A stretch of 39,914 nt of DNA from Bacteroidales bacterium (GCA_016707705.1 JADJHD010000040.1:1-39914), one strand, 5' to 3'. Positions 1-9,261 are shown, counted from the stretch's first letter. Program-made: numbers and translations. The notes: generated by a model from the letters alone, not told the origin.

Positions 1-59
1 TACAGCACTTTTAATCCTGCAAGAGTGCCATCTATGTAATGACACTATTTGTCCGGAAC

Positions 60-560
60 TTATGCGATGGATGCAATGGCAGCCTCATAATCAGGCTCCT
101 GGGTGATTTCAGGGACAAGCTCATTATAAATAACCTTGCCTTCTTCATTCAGCACAACAACGGCCCTGGCCATCAATCCCTGCAATGGGCCATCAGTTAG
201 CATAACTCCGTATGCCTTGCCAAAATTATTACCCCTGAACTCGGAAGCAGGAACTACGTTCTCAATGCCTTCGGTGGTGCAAAAACGGGTGTGGGCGAAA
301 GGAAGATCCTTTGAAACACATACTACTGCAGTGTTTGCAAGCTTTGCAGCTTCAACGTTGAACCTGCGGACTGATGCTGCACATACCGCAGTGTCGAGGC
401 TTGGAAAAATATTGAGAACAACTCTTTTCCCCTTGAATTCAGACAGGGTAACATCTGAAAGATTGTTCCTGACAAGTGTGAAATCAGGAGCTACACTGCC
501 AACTGCAGGCAGTTCGCCGATGGTATTGATCTGGTTTCCCTTTAAAGTGACTGTTGCCAT
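60..560 (-). CDS. tpx: Thiol peroxidase Tpx (2-Cys peroxiredoxin)
   Basis: This cytoplasmic peroxiredoxin reduces hydrogen peroxide and organic hydroperoxides using electrons from thioredoxin. The 166-residue length is normal for Tpx. The peroxidatic cysteine is C60 in the motif PSLDTAVC, with T57 three residues before it. The resolving cysteine is C94 in HTRFC, the spacing typical of atypical 2-Cys Tpx. The start is an ATG with a standard Tpx N-terminus (MATVTLKGN). The gene lies 64 bp downstream of the GH3/beta-lactamase gene on the same strand and could share its transcript. Family knowledge makes the identification secure; a shared transcript is inference from spacing. Confidence 0.96.
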   Translation of the reverse strand: MATVTLKGNQINTIGELPAVGSVAPDFTLVRNNLSDVTLSEFKGKRVVLNIFPSLDTAVCAASVRRFNVEAAKLANTAVVCVSKDLPFAHTRFCTTEGIENVVPASEFRGNNFGKAYGVMLTDGPLQGLMARAVVVLNEEGKVIYNELVPEITQEPDYEAAIASIA

Positions 561-624
561 AAGATTTGATTTTTGAAAGGTTATAATATTAATTGAATTA
601 TCATTTATTCATATCGTTCAGTCC

Positions 625-3600
625 CTATTTGACGGAACGGCTGTTGCTTTTCTGCTGGATCGTTTGCTGAACCTTAGGCCGCACCTGCTTTTCCAAGGCA
701 TCATAAACTACTTGCTGAATCTTGGTTCTGATACCCATCCGGGCCAGCTTGTTATCTTCAGCATCCGGATTTACTCGGTTTGAAAGAAATACGATTATTA
801 GGTCCTTTGCCGGATCTGCCCAGACAAAGGTACCTGTAAACCCGGTATGCCCAAAACTGGATGGAGATGCTGCAGCACAAACAGGTCCATCCTGCCCTGC
901 CGGCTGTGGCTTGTCGAAACCCAATCCCCTGCGGTTGCTGGGGAATTGTCTGGCTGTGAACTCCACAACGGTAGCGTTGTCGAGGTAGCGTCTGCCTCCA
1001 TAATATCCATGCTGTAGCAGCATCTGGAAGAGAACGGCGAGATCATTGGCATTTCCAAATAATCCTGCATGTCCGGCAACCCCTCCAAGCATTGCTGCAG
1101 CCGGGTCATGGACATATCCATGGATTAACTGTTTCCTGAAGATAGTATCATTTTCGGTTGGGATAATCCTGTCAAGGCTGAATCGGTTCAAAGGCAAATA
1201 CCCCATGGTTGATAAGCCCAATGGACGGTAGAATTCTTCCTCCACAAACTGATTCAAAGGCTTCCCTGACTGATGCTCAACTGCCTGCTGAAGAAGCATA
1301 AATCCAAGATCGCTGTACTTATATTCCTTCACAGGCAAAAGAGGTGAGTGTACGATGGAATCAATAATTCTTGCAGGATAGTCTTTATGAATAAACAGAT
1401 TATTGGCGACTCTTACCGAAAATACTGAATCATAGACTTTTCTGAAAATGGTTGAATCCATCCTGCCCTGATTCAGCGTAAACTTGTAGAAAGGGATCCA
1501 TGCTAACAATCCTGCCTGGTGAGTCATTACTTCCTGAACGGTTATCTTGCTCTTGTTTCCGGAACTTAATTGAGGAAGGTATTTTGACAAGGGCTTAGCA
1601 GGATTAATCTTTCCCTGATCGTGCAGTTTCATTGTTGCCAGAGTGGTTGAAGCCACTTTTGTAACACTGGCCAGATCATAGATATCAGAATTTACAACAG
1701 CCTGCTTGTTGAGATAATCATGATATCCGAATGATTTCGAATAAATCACCTTGCCTTTTACAGCTACCAAAACCTGACATCCCGGATATGCTTTTTCAGT
1801 TATTCCAAGCATTGCAAGACTGTCAATTGCCTTAAAGGAAGCTGTACTGATACCGGCATCCTCAGGTATACCATAGGATAGTTTTCGGTTGGCACTGGTT
1901 TTGACGCCTGCATTCAGGGGAAATCTTGACGAAATTGAAACAGGAGTATGCCCCTTAAAAGGAATGGCCCCAAATATTGCCTGAGCCGAAAGATCATAGG
2001 CGGTTGCATTATCCTGGTATGAAACCAATATAGCCTTTGCCTTTGCTGCATTCCGGAACATATTCACTGAGTATGGAAGTGCAAACAAATTCAAAACTGA
2101 TGGCTTTAGTGCCAGCAAGGTATCCACCAGTTCTATTTCATCCCTGCTGAATCCAAAGTTTTTCGCAGGAGATGGATGGGTATTATTCACAGAAATCAAC
2201 AACAGGTTGTAGTCCTTCAACTGCTCTATGATTCTTTCTGCCGACTTAAGGGAAGTTTCCTTTGAATAGCAGTAAATATCAATCGTCGCATAATTTGAAA
2301 GTCGTTGCTGGAATAAAGTTTCATCCTTGTACCCGAATGTAACAGAAGCAATCTTCAGTGTATCGAGCCTTTCTACAGGCAATACATCTCCTTTATTTAC
2401 GAGAAGGGTAATTGCACTTGAATATAGTCTGCGGTTAAGTTCGTCAGCAGATGGGGCATTAAGATCCTCAAGCAGCCCGTTTAAATTTATATTTTCGTGT
2501 TGGGTGATTCCAAATTTATATTTTGCAGCCAGCACTCTTTTGCAGCGTTTTTCAAGCTGATCATTCGAAATCCAGCCACTATCCACTGCCATTAAAATTC
2601 TGGAAATTGCAGAATCTACTGATTCAGGCAGCAGCAGCACATCATTGCCAGCCTGCAGCGCTTTAACTTCAAGCATTCCGGGTGGTGCAAATTCAGCTGC
2701 GCCCTTCATGTCAAGAGCATCGGTAAATACCAGTCCATCGAATTTCATCTCGTTGCGGAGCATCTTGTTGATTACAACAGGCGAAAGACTGGAAGGAAGA
2801 TTTCTTGAGGAATCTATTGCCGGGACAAACAAATGGGCAATCATTACACCGTCAATTCCGGAATCAATCAATTTGCGAAAAGGAAACAAATCGAGAGTAT
2901 CGAATGTCTCAATGGAATGATTGATATATGGCAATGCAAGGTGGGAATCGGTATCTGTATCTCCATGCCCCGGAAAGTGCTTTGCAACGCTCATCACACC
3001 GCCCTTCTGCAATCCGCGCATGTAGAGGATTGCCTTTCTGGCAACTGCATTCTTATCCTCACCAAATGACCTGACATTAATAACAGGATTTGCCGGATTG
3101 TTATTGATGTCAGCTACAGGGGAAAAACTCACCTGAACTCCCATTCTTCTAAGTTGCCTGGCTATCTCAACGCCGTAGGAAACAATCAGCGACTCATCGC
3201 TCATCGCCCCAAGTGTCATTTGCCTGGCAAAGGAAAAGGTGCTATCGAGGCGCATGCCAAGTCCCCACTCAGCATCCATTGAAATAAGGATAGGAGTTTT
3301 TGCCAGCGACTGGTAATAATTGGTAATAGCAGCCTGCCGAACAGGACCGCCCTTGAAGAAGCAGATGCCTCCGAGATTGTATTTCTCAATCCATGAAGCA
3401 ATTTGCTTAATTTCAGAGGAATCACCTGTCGAATAAGCCCTGATCATAATCAGTTGGGCTACTCGTTGCTGAGGAGTAAGGGCTGCATATACCGAATCAA
3501 CCCAGGACACAGAACCGGAAGGCTCATTGCCTCCATTACTGTCATTTCCCAGCAATGATAAGCCGAAAGTTAAGCACAGCAAGAGGAGCAGCAGAGTGCG

Positions 3601-3633
3601 GGATTGCCTGGAAAGGAAGTTCAAGAAAGACAT
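625..3633 (-). CDS. Secreted GH3 beta-N-acetylhexosaminidase fused to a beta-lactamase-family serine hydrolase domain
   Basis: About 1002 residues from the ATG at 3633; a TTG start at 3663 would add ten residues but spoils the hydrophobic leader. After a signal segment comes a GH3 domain with the NagZ-type motif KHFPGHGDTD (about residues 218-227), whose His/Asp pair acts as general acid/base, and the nucleophile region FTDALDMKG (Asp about 305). A central linker domain follows. The C-terminal 400 residues are a class C beta-lactamase/DD-peptidase fold with SVTK (about 656-659), YSD (about 773) and HTG (about 929). The family removes N-acetylglucosamine from peptidoglycan or other glycans; the serine hydrolase domain may act on muropeptides or esters. 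The fusion is known in Bacteroidota, so the architecture is not new. The substrate is not determined by the sequence. Confidence 0.92.
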   Translation of the reverse strand: MSFLNFLSRQSRTLLLLLLCLTFGLSLLGNDSNGGNEPSGSVSWVDSVYAALTPQQRVAQLIMIRAYSTGDSSEIKQIASWIEKYNLGGICFFKGGPVRQAAITNYYQSLAKTPILISMDAEWGLGMRLDSTFSFARQMTLGAMSDESLIVSYGVEIARQLRRMGVQVSFSPVADINNNPANPVINVRSFGEDKNAVARKAILYMRGLQKGGVMSVAKHFPGHGDTDTDSHLALPYINHSIETFDTLDLFPFRKLIDSGIDGVMIAHLFVPAIDSSRNLPSSLSPVVINKMLRNEMKFDGLVFTDALDMKGAAEFAPPGMLEVKALQAGNDVLLLPESVDSAISRILMAVDSGWISNDQLEKRCKRVLAAKYKFGITQHENINLNGLLEDLNAPSADELNRRLYSSAITLLVNKGDVLPVERLDTLKIASVTFGYKDETLFQQRLSNYATIDIYCYSKETSLKSAERIIEQLKDYNLLLISVNNTHPSPAKNFGFSRDEIELVDTLLALKPSVLNLFALPYSVNMFRNAAKAKAILVSYQDNATAYDLSAQAIFGAIPFKGHTPVSISSRFPLNAGVKTSANRKLSYGIPEDAGISTASFKAIDSLAMLGITEKAYPGCQVLVAVKGKVIYSKSFGYHDYLNKQAVVNSDIYDLASVTKVASTTLATMKLHDQGKINPAKPLSKYLPQLSSGNKSKITVQEVMTHQAGLLAWIPFYKFTLNQGRMDSTIFRKVYDSVFSVRVANNLFIHKDYPARIIDSIVHSPLLPVKEYKYSDLGFMLLQQAVEHQSGKPLNQFVEEEFYRPLGLSTMGYLPLNRFSLDRIIPTENDTIFRKQLIHGYVHDPAAAMLGGVAGHAGLFGNANDLAVLFQMLLQHGYYGGRRYLDNATVVEFTARQFPSNRRGLGFDKPQPAGQDGPVCAAASPSSFGHTGFTGTFVWADPAKDLIIVFLSNRVNPDAEDNKLARMGIRTKIQQVVYDALEKQVRPKVQQTIQQKSNSRSVK

Positions 3634-3782
3634 TAAGAATGGGTAAATTGAAAATATATGCAAAGTTCAGCTATTTTCCCCGAACACTAAAATGATTCAG
3701 TCAATTCCAAAAGGCTTTTTTTGTATTTTCACCCATTAAAATAAGCTGGAGTTCCTTTCGTTATAGTAAAAACAATCTATTT

Positions 3783-5189
3783 GTGAATAGGCTAAAAGGT
3801 CACAACTTCATTATCATTCTGCTATTCACGGCATTGCTGAGCCTGCCCATGGCCGGCATGGCACAAAGGGATCCTGAACCCAAGCCCAAAGCACCTTCCC
3901 TGACCCGAATCCTTTTCATATTCGATGCTTCTCAAAGCATGCTGGGTCGCTGGCAAAGTGATACAAAATTCAACTATGCCAAAAGGATCATGAGCGAATT
4001 GCTTGATAGCCTTTCAACCATCAAGAATATTGAACTTGCCTTAAGGCTCTATGGCCATCAGCATCAGTTTCCGCCTCAGGAATGCAATGACACTAAACTG
4101 GAGGTCCCCTTTGGACCAGGGAATGCCTTCAAGATCAAGAATAAACTGCGTTCGATTGAACCAAAAGGGACAACTCCACTAGCTTATTCATTGGAACAAT
4201 CCGCAAAGGATTTTCCTCCCTGCGCTGATTGCAGAAACATTGTAATCCTGATAACTGACGGAATTGAAGAATGTGGAGGCGATCCCTGTGCTGTATCCCG
4301 AATGCTTCAGAAAAACGGAATTTTTCTCAAGCCCTTCATTATCGGCATCGGGCACGATTTCAATACGGCCTTCAATTGTGTGGGTACCTACTTTGATGCC
4401 ACCAGTGAACGGGACTTCCGAAAGGCACTGAATGTTGTTATTTCGCAGGCACTGAATTCTACAACCATGCAGGTCAATCTGCTGGATGAGGCAGGGAAAC
4501 CTTCCGAAACGGATATAAATATGACATTTTACAATGCCGTTTCAGGAAAAATCATGTATAATTTCATTCATACCCTTAATAACAGGGGACTTCCCGATAC
4601 ACTTGTTGTTGATCCACTGGTCACATACAATATTGTGGTGCATACCATCCCTCCCGTTGAAGTTGATACTGTTTCACTAATACCCGGAAAACATACCACT
4701 ATTGGTATAGATGCTCCCCAGGGATATGTGCAGCTGAAAATGGCCGGATCAGGTGTGGCCGCTAAAGGACTGCAATGCCTCATACATCCCAAAGGAGGGA
4801 TGGACATACTTAATGTTCAGTATTTCGGGCAGACTGAAAAGTATATCACCGGAGAATATGACCTGCAGGTATTAAGTCTCCCCCGACTTTCCATACCATC
4901 AGTAGAAGTTAAGCAGAGCCATACTACAACCATTGAAATCCCGGAACCTGGAATTGCTGTTATACGCAAATACTTCAACGGCTTCGGCAGTCTGTATCTC
5001 GAAGACAAAAACCGTCTTACCTGGATTTACAATCTCGATAACAACCAACTTCAGGAAACACTGTACCTTCAACCAGGAGCTTACAGGGTAATATTCAGAC
5101 CCAAGACCTCCAGGAGAGCGCTATACACAATTGAAAGCAAATTCACTGTTGATTCGGGCAAAACTACAGACGTTGTTTTGTATAAATGA
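3783..5189 (+). CDS. Secreted von Willebrand factor A domain protein
   Basis: 468 residues starting at GTG (3783); the next in-frame ATG would remove the signal peptide, so GTG is preferred. A signal peptide ends near MAGMAQ (about residue 28). The VWA domain (about 40-220) has a complete metal-ion-dependent adhesion site: DASQS (48-52), TT at 130-131 and ITDG with D159. Several cysteines (CADC, CGGDPC) suggest disulfides outside the cytoplasm. The C-terminal half is beta-rich without a recognised domain and has no obvious T9SS tail. VWA proteins of this kind bind proteins or ligands through a divalent metal; the partner here is unknown. It is divergent from the GH3 gene and precedes the ECF operon by 110 bp, possibly with a terminator between them. 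Confidence 0.85.
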   Translation: MNRLKGHNFIIILLFTALLSLPMAGMAQRDPEPKPKAPSLTRILFIFDASQSMLGRWQSDTKFNYAKRIMSELLDSLSTIKNIELALRLYGHQHQFPPQECNDTKLEVPFGPGNAFKIKNKLRSIEPKGTTPLAYSLEQSAKDFPPCADCRNIVILITDGIEECGGDPCAVSRMLQKNGIFLKPFIIGIGHDFNTAFNCVGTYFDATSERDFRKALNVVISQALNSTTMQVNLLDEAGKPSETDINMTFYNAVSGKIMYNFIHTLNNRGLPDTLVVDPLVTYNIVVHTIPPVEVDTVSLIPGKHTTIGIDAPQGYVQLKMAGSGVAAKGLQCLIHPKGGMDILNVQYFGQTEKYITGEYDLQVLSLPRLSIPSVEVKQSHTTTIEIPEPGIAVIRKYFNGFGSLYLEDKNRLTWIYNLDNNQLQETLYLQPGAYRVIFRPKTSRRALYTIESKFTVDSGKTTDVVLYK

Positions 5190-5215
5190 TTCCAATCCCT
5201 TGCTGAGCCTTTATT

Positions 5216-5236
5216 GCAGGACTTTTAAAATCCTGC
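5216..5236 (+). terminator. Possible terminator after the VWA gene
   Basis: GCAGGA and TCCTGC arms enclose CTTTTAAAA; apart from one bulged C the whole 21-mer is nearly palindromic. It is followed by a pyrimidine stretch but no clean T-run. It lies between the VWA gene and the ECF sigma gene, so it could separate the two units. Confidence 0.4.
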
Positions 5237-5299
5237 TTTCCGATTTTAAACCATCCTGTCTTCCAATAGTCCAAGTATCCGAGTTGAAAATTTCCTGAC

Positions 5300-5848
5300 A
5301 TGACTGAATTACCTGATGATGTTTTGCTGCGCCTTTTTCAGGAAGGTGAGGACAAGGACAGGGTGTTCAGCCAGATTGTCAGAAAATATCAGGAGAAGAT
5401 CTATTTTCTGGTCAGAAGGATTGTCATTATTCATGAGGATACTGATGATGTGGTCCAGAATATCTTTATCAAGATTTGGAACAATCTGGACAACTTCAGG
5501 GAAGACTCCAAGCTTTTTACATGGATTTACCGGATTTCGGTCAACGAAAGCCTTAGTTTCCTTAAGTCAAGAAAGTACCAGGCTCTGCTCAACTTTCAAA
5601 GTCTGGAATCAGAAATGATCAATTCACTTGCGGATGATCGTTTCTTCAGCGGTGAGGAAATCGAAAAGAAACTTCAGGAAGCAATCATTCGTCTGCCTGC
5701 AAGGCAAAGAATGGTATTCAATATGCGCTATTACGACGAGCTCAGTTATGAGGAAATGGCCGGTATTCTGGACTTATCCGTGGGTGCATTGAAAGCATCC
5801 TATCATTTTGCAGTAAAAAAAATCACTGCAGAAATAACCGGCAATTAA
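5300..5848 (+). CDS. ECF-type RNA polymerase sigma factor
   Basis: 182 residues, the normal size for an extracytoplasmic-function sigma factor. Sigma region 2 is visible at about residues 20-95, including the core-binding stretch DTDDVVQNIFIKIW and the following FTWIYRI. Region 4 is at about 130-178 with LPARQRMVFNMRYYDELSYEE and a helix-turn-helix ending LSVGALKASYHFAVKKI. It directs RNA polymerase to a stress or envelope regulon. It begins a three-gene set: the next genes follow after 35 and 18 bp and look like its anti-sigma protein and a periplasmic sensor. The start is the ATG in CTGACATGACT; no Shine-Dalgarno sequence is evident. The target promoters cannot be seen from the sequence. 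Confidence 0.94.
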   Translation: MTELPDDVLLRLFQEGEDKDRVFSQIVRKYQEKIYFLVRRIVIIHEDTDDVVQNIFIKIWNNLDNFREDSKLFTWIYRISVNESLSFLKSRKYQALLNFQSLESEMINSLADDRFFSGEEIEKKLQEAIIRLPARQRMVFNMRYYDELSYEEMAGILDLSVGALKASYHFAVKKITAEITGN

Positions 5849-5883
5849 ACTATTTCGATCAGAGATAGTCAAAAGCAAGTAAC

Positions 5884-6426
5884 ATGAACAAGAAAATGAG
5901 TCGCTCCAGTTTTAACCCTGACAATAGCACTGAAGATCAGCTGCCGGATTGGATGAAAGCATCCAGATCGGCTGAAAGCGGATTTAAGGTTCCTGTGAAT
6001 TATTTCGAGGAATTGCCGGGCAGGATTGAGCAATCCATCAGAAAGGAAGAAACGGGCCCGCAATTGAATAATGCAGGTAGCAGCACAACGCGACGGATCA
6101 TTATTTACAGAATTGCCCCACTGCTTGCTGCAGCATCAGTGATTATTGCTTTGTTCTTCCTGTTTCCTGTCAGTAAAACATCTAACGTAGCTTCAAACAA
6201 TACGAATGATAGTTTGAATCTGACAGCCTCCTACGATGCATCTTACGCCACTGAAGCCATACAGGATGAATATGTATTGATGAACGAGATGCTTGACGAC
6301 CCCGATGCCCAACTTAATGTTGAAACATCATCCGATTTTTATGAATCCAATGAAATTTCAGATGAGGACATTACTGATTATCTAATGGATCAGGATATTG
6401 ACACCGATCTGCTTGCAGAACTTTAA
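5884..6426 (+). CDS. Single-pass membrane protein, likely anti-sigma factor of the ECF operon
   Basis: 180 residues. The cytoplasmic N-terminal 70 residues carry a pattern common in Bacteroidota proteins encoded beside ECF sigma factors (FKVPVNYFEELPGRI, about 34-48). One transmembrane helix follows at about 72-96. The remaining 85 residues, presumably periplasmic, are strongly acidic and rich in Asp, Glu, Asn and Ser. There is no HxxxCxxC zinc anti-sigma motif, so it is not a classical ZAS-domain protein. A second ATG four codons in could be the true start. Its position directly after the sigma gene and its topology suggest that it holds the sigma factor at the membrane; that role is inferred. 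Confidence 0.7.
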   Translation: MNKKMSRSSFNPDNSTEDQLPDWMKASRSAESGFKVPVNYFEELPGRIEQSIRKEETGPQLNNAGSSTTRRIIIYRIAPLLAAASVIIALFFLFPVSKTSNVASNNTNDSLNLTASYDASYATEAIQDEYVLMNEMLDDPDAQLNVETSSDFYESNEISDEDITDYLMDQDIDTDLLAEL

Positions 6427-6444
6427 AACCTAAAATATCACCAA

Positions 6445-7023
6445 ATGAAATCAATGAAAGGAAGTATTTATGGACTGGCAGTATTACTGATGCTTGCTGT
6501 TGCCCTGAATGCATCAGCACAGCCCGGTCCCAAAGGGAATCAGTCACAAAAGGACAAGATTGAAGCGCAGAAGATAGCATTTATCACTGACAGGCTTGAT
6601 CTTACCCCCTCCGAAGCTCAGGTCTTTTGGCCGGTTTACAATGAATATGATGCCAAACGCAAGGAATTGCGCTGGACTTACCACAAGCAGCCTGAAGGCA
6701 TGGAGAAACCAATTGAGGAAATGACCGAGAAAGAAGCCCTTGAAGTTGTTGACAATCAAATTATTGAAGCCCAGAAAATGCTGGACCTCAGGAAGGAATA
6801 CCATAGCAAGTTCAAAGCAGTACTCTCGGCAAAGAAAGTTATGTTGCTCTATGAGTCAGAAAGAGAATTCCAGAAGCAACTAATCGACAAGCTACGCAAG
6901 GGTAAAGGTCCCGGACCAGGAAAAGGTAAAGGGCCCGGGAATGGAAATGGACAAGGCCCTGGTCAAGGACAAGGACAAGGCAGAGGTCCAAACAACAACT
7001 GCATCTACCAATCCGGAAACTGA
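6445..7023 (+). CDS. Periplasmic sensor-like protein of the ECF sigma operon, with a Gly/Pro/Lys/Gln-rich tail
   Basis: 192 residues with a signal peptide (about 1-25, cleavage near ASAQ). The mature helical domain contains ITDRLDLTPSEAQVFWPVYNEY, characteristic of Bacteroidota proteins annotated as sensors of ECF-type sigma factors and resembling Spy/CpxP-type periplasmic chaperones in its LTxxEAxxFWPxYxxY helices. Three or more amphipathic helices follow to about residue 150. The last 40 residues are almost only Gly, Pro, Lys, Gln and Asn in short GKGPG and GQGQ-type units. It is the last gene of the operon, before a strong terminator. Signalling to the upstream anti-sigma protein is inferred from position. 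Confidence 0.75.
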   Translation: MKSMKGSIYGLAVLLMLAVALNASAQPGPKGNQSQKDKIEAQKIAFITDRLDLTPSEAQVFWPVYNEYDAKRKELRWTYHKQPEGMEKPIEEMTEKEALEVVDNQIIEAQKMLDLRKEYHSKFKAVLSAKKVMLLYESEREFQKQLIDKLRKGKGPGPGKGKGPGNGNGQGPGQGQGQGRGPNNNCIYQSGN

Positions 7024-7070
7024 GAATAGGCAAAAAAGAATAATAGTGTGATTTCAATCACCTAAAATAA

Positions 7071-7104
7071 AAATCCCGACAGTTAAAAACTGCCGGGATT
7101 TTTT
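7071..7104. terminator. Strong bidirectional Rho-independent terminator
   Basis: A 14-bp stem with one A-C mismatch pairs 7071-7084 with 7088-7101 around an AAA loop. The plus strand continues in a T-run and the minus strand also has a T-rich side. It sits exactly between the convergent ECF operon and rho, so it can stop transcription from both sides. Confidence 0.87.
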
Positions 7105-7129
7105 ATGAACTGAGATTTGAAGTGCCCTT

Positions 7130-9112
7130 TTATCCGTTCATGGAAATCAGGAACTCCTCATTGGTATCTGTATATTTCATCCTGTCCTTGAGGAATTCCA
7201 TTGCTTCAATAGGATTCATGTCGGCAAGGTGATTCCTGAGTATCCAAAGGCGCTGCAGAACATCGCGCTCAAGAAGCAGGTCATCACGGCGGGTGCTGGA
7301 TGCAACAATATCAACAGCAGGGAAAATCCTCTTATTGGAGAGTTTCCTGTCGAGCTGAAGTTCCATGTTACCTGTACCCTTGAATTCTTCAAAGATAACC
7401 TCATCCATCCTGCTGCCGGTTTCAATAAGAGCGGTAGCAATGATAGTGAGTGAACCTCCGTTTTCAATCTGCCTGGCAGCACCGAAGAACCTCTTTGGTT
7501 TCTGAAGTGCATTGGCTTCAACACCACCTGAAAGAACTTTTCCTGAAGCAGGTGCTACGGTATTGTATGCACGTGCAAGGCGAGTGATGGAATCCAGAAG
7601 GATAACAACATCATGTCCGCATTCGGTGAGACGCTTGGCTTTTTCAAGAACCAGGTTGGCAATCTTAACATGCCTGTCAGCGGGTTCATCGAAGGTTGAA
7701 GAAATAACCTCAGCCCTTACTGAACGCTGCATATCCGTAACTTCCTCAGGGCGCTCGTCAATGAGCAGCACAATAAGGAAAACTTCAGGATGATTGTAGG
7801 CAATAGCATTTGCAATTTCCTTAAGCAGGACAGTCTTACCGGTCTTGGGCTGTGAAACGATCAAACCACGCTGACCTTTACCAATAGGGCTGAAGAGGTC
7901 AATAATACGTGTGCTGAAAGTCTGACCCGGATGTCCGGTTAACTTGAATTTCTTTTCAGGGAAAAGAGGAGTAAGATAATCGAATGGAATACGATCCCTG
8001 ATTTCTTCAGGAGTACGGCCATTGATGGTTTCCACTTTAACAAGCGGGAAGTATTTTTCACCTTCCTTCGGAGGACGAATGGTACCCCTGATGGTATCAC
8101 CGGTCTTGAGTCCGAAGAGCTTTATCTGTGACTGAGATACATAAACATCATCAGGAGAGTTGAGGTAGTTGTAATCGGAGGAACGCAGGAAACCATAGCC
8201 ATCAGGCATAATTTCAAGCACACCTTCGCAGGCAACAATACCTTCAAATTCCCATAGATAGTCTTCTCTTGGCTTACTGCGGTCGTTCTTATTAAAGCGC
8301 TGCTGTTGCATGTCACGTGACTGCTCAGGCTGACGCTGAACTTCCTGTGGAAGTCCGTTTTCCTGTGGAAGGCCAATTTCCTGTGCCATTCCCATATCTG
8401 ATTCCACAATTCCGGATTCAGCTTCGCGGGGAACGATACGATTTGTAGTTGGCTCCTTGAATTCAAAGGACGGAAGGAAATCATCCTGTTCGATGGCAGG
8501 AATGCTTAATTCCATGATAGCTTCGTCGTCGCGGATATGCCTTGAGATTTTCTCACGCTTTTCCCACCTTTTATTGGGAGGATTGTTCCTCTCGTTGAAC
8601 TGAGGCCTGTCAGGTTTATTCTGACGTGGCTGCTGAGTTGCAGGAGGTGTTGATGGAGGGTTAGCAGGAGCAGGAACAGATGGAGTTACCGGAGCAACAT
8701 TCTGAACCGGCCTGGCTTCAGGAGCTGCAGGGCTCTGGAATAATTCCGGAGTTGGGTTTGCAGCAATTGGAGCAGGTTTTGCCTGTGGATCTTCTGGCTT
8801 TCTGGTGGATTGATCAATCAAGGGACGCTGACCCGGCTTGCGGATTTTGCGTTGTTTATCCTTGAAATCACCTTGTGGGCCACGTTTAATTTCTTCAAGT
8901 GGAATGCGTTTACGGCGTTGTTCACGCTCTGATTCCTGGAATTTCTTTTCGGCCTCAAGTAAATCCTCTGGGGGATTGGCGGCCTGGTGATCTAAAATTT
9001 GGTAAACGAGTTCCTGTTTTTTTAGTGACTCGCTTTTACGAATGTTGAGCTTTTTTGCAACATCACGTAAATCTGGAAGCAGCATCTCTTCGAGCTGACT
9101 CTTATCGTACAT
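7130..9112 (-). CDS. rho: Transcription termination factor Rho with a long disordered insertion
   Basis: 660 residues against about 420 in E. coli. Rho is the hexameric RNA-dependent ATPase that ends transcription of untranslated RNA. The N-terminal Rho-N segment (LLPDLRDVAKKLNI, about 11-24) is followed by about 250 low-complexity residues (50-285): basic patches, then Pro/Ala/Gln-rich sequence, then near-repeats such as EIGLPQENGLPQE. The RNA-binding cold-shock-like domain follows (about 285-360, PDGYGFLRS). The ATPase core has the P-loop QPKTGKT (421-427), Walker B ILLDSITRLARAYN (Asp507) and a normal C-terminus. Bacteroidota Rho proteins commonly carry such an insertion; in Bacteroides thetaiotaomicron it has been reported to drive condensate formation. 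The gene is monocistronic here, convergent to the ECF operon. Confidence 0.97.
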   Translation of the reverse strand: MYDKSQLEEMLLPDLRDVAKKLNIRKSESLKKQELVYQILDHQAANPPEDLLEAEKKFQESEREQRRKRIPLEEIKRGPQGDFKDKQRKIRKPGQRPLIDQSTRKPEDPQAKPAPIAANPTPELFQSPAAPEARPVQNVAPVTPSVPAPANPPSTPPATQQPRQNKPDRPQFNERNNPPNKRWEKREKISRHIRDDEAIMELSIPAIEQDDFLPSFEFKEPTTNRIVPREAESGIVESDMGMAQEIGLPQENGLPQEVQRQPEQSRDMQQQRFNKNDRSKPREDYLWEFEGIVACEGVLEIMPDGYGFLRSSDYNYLNSPDDVYVSQSQIKLFGLKTGDTIRGTIRPPKEGEKYFPLVKVETINGRTPEEIRDRIPFDYLTPLFPEKKFKLTGHPGQTFSTRIIDLFSPIGKGQRGLIVSQPKTGKTVLLKEIANAIAYNHPEVFLIVLLIDERPEEVTDMQRSVRAEVISSTFDEPADRHVKIANLVLEKAKRLTECGHDVVILLDSITRLARAYNTVAPASGKVLSGGVEANALQKPKRFFGAARQIENGGSLTIIATALIETGSRMDEVIFEEFKGTGNMELQLDRKLSNKRIFPAVDIVASSTRRDDLLLERDVLQRLWILRNHLADMNPIEAMEFLKDRMKYTDTNEEFLISMNG

Positions 9113-9253
9113 GCGAAAAATAATTAATGAACTTTAAAAAAGTATTTTTTTGAGAACTATGAATGTTTGGGTGTGGGACCTTAATCAGGCAGACTGGAAA
9201 GACTGGATCAGGAAAATGAAGGGAGATTATTGGGAATAATGGTAATAACGCAG

Positions 9254-9261
9254 CAAATATA
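9254..9261 (-). promoter_or_regulatory. rho: Candidate -7 element for rho
   Basis: On the minus strand the sequence reads TATATTTG, a match to the Bacteroidota -7 consensus TAnnTTTG. It lies about 140 bp upstream of the rho ATG, leaving a leader long enough for autoregulation. I do not see a TTTG at the expected -33 position, so the call is weak. Confidence 0.3.

Noticed and set aside
136..576. 146-codon frame antisense to tpx
   Set aside because: Entirely opposite a well-conserved peroxiredoxin.
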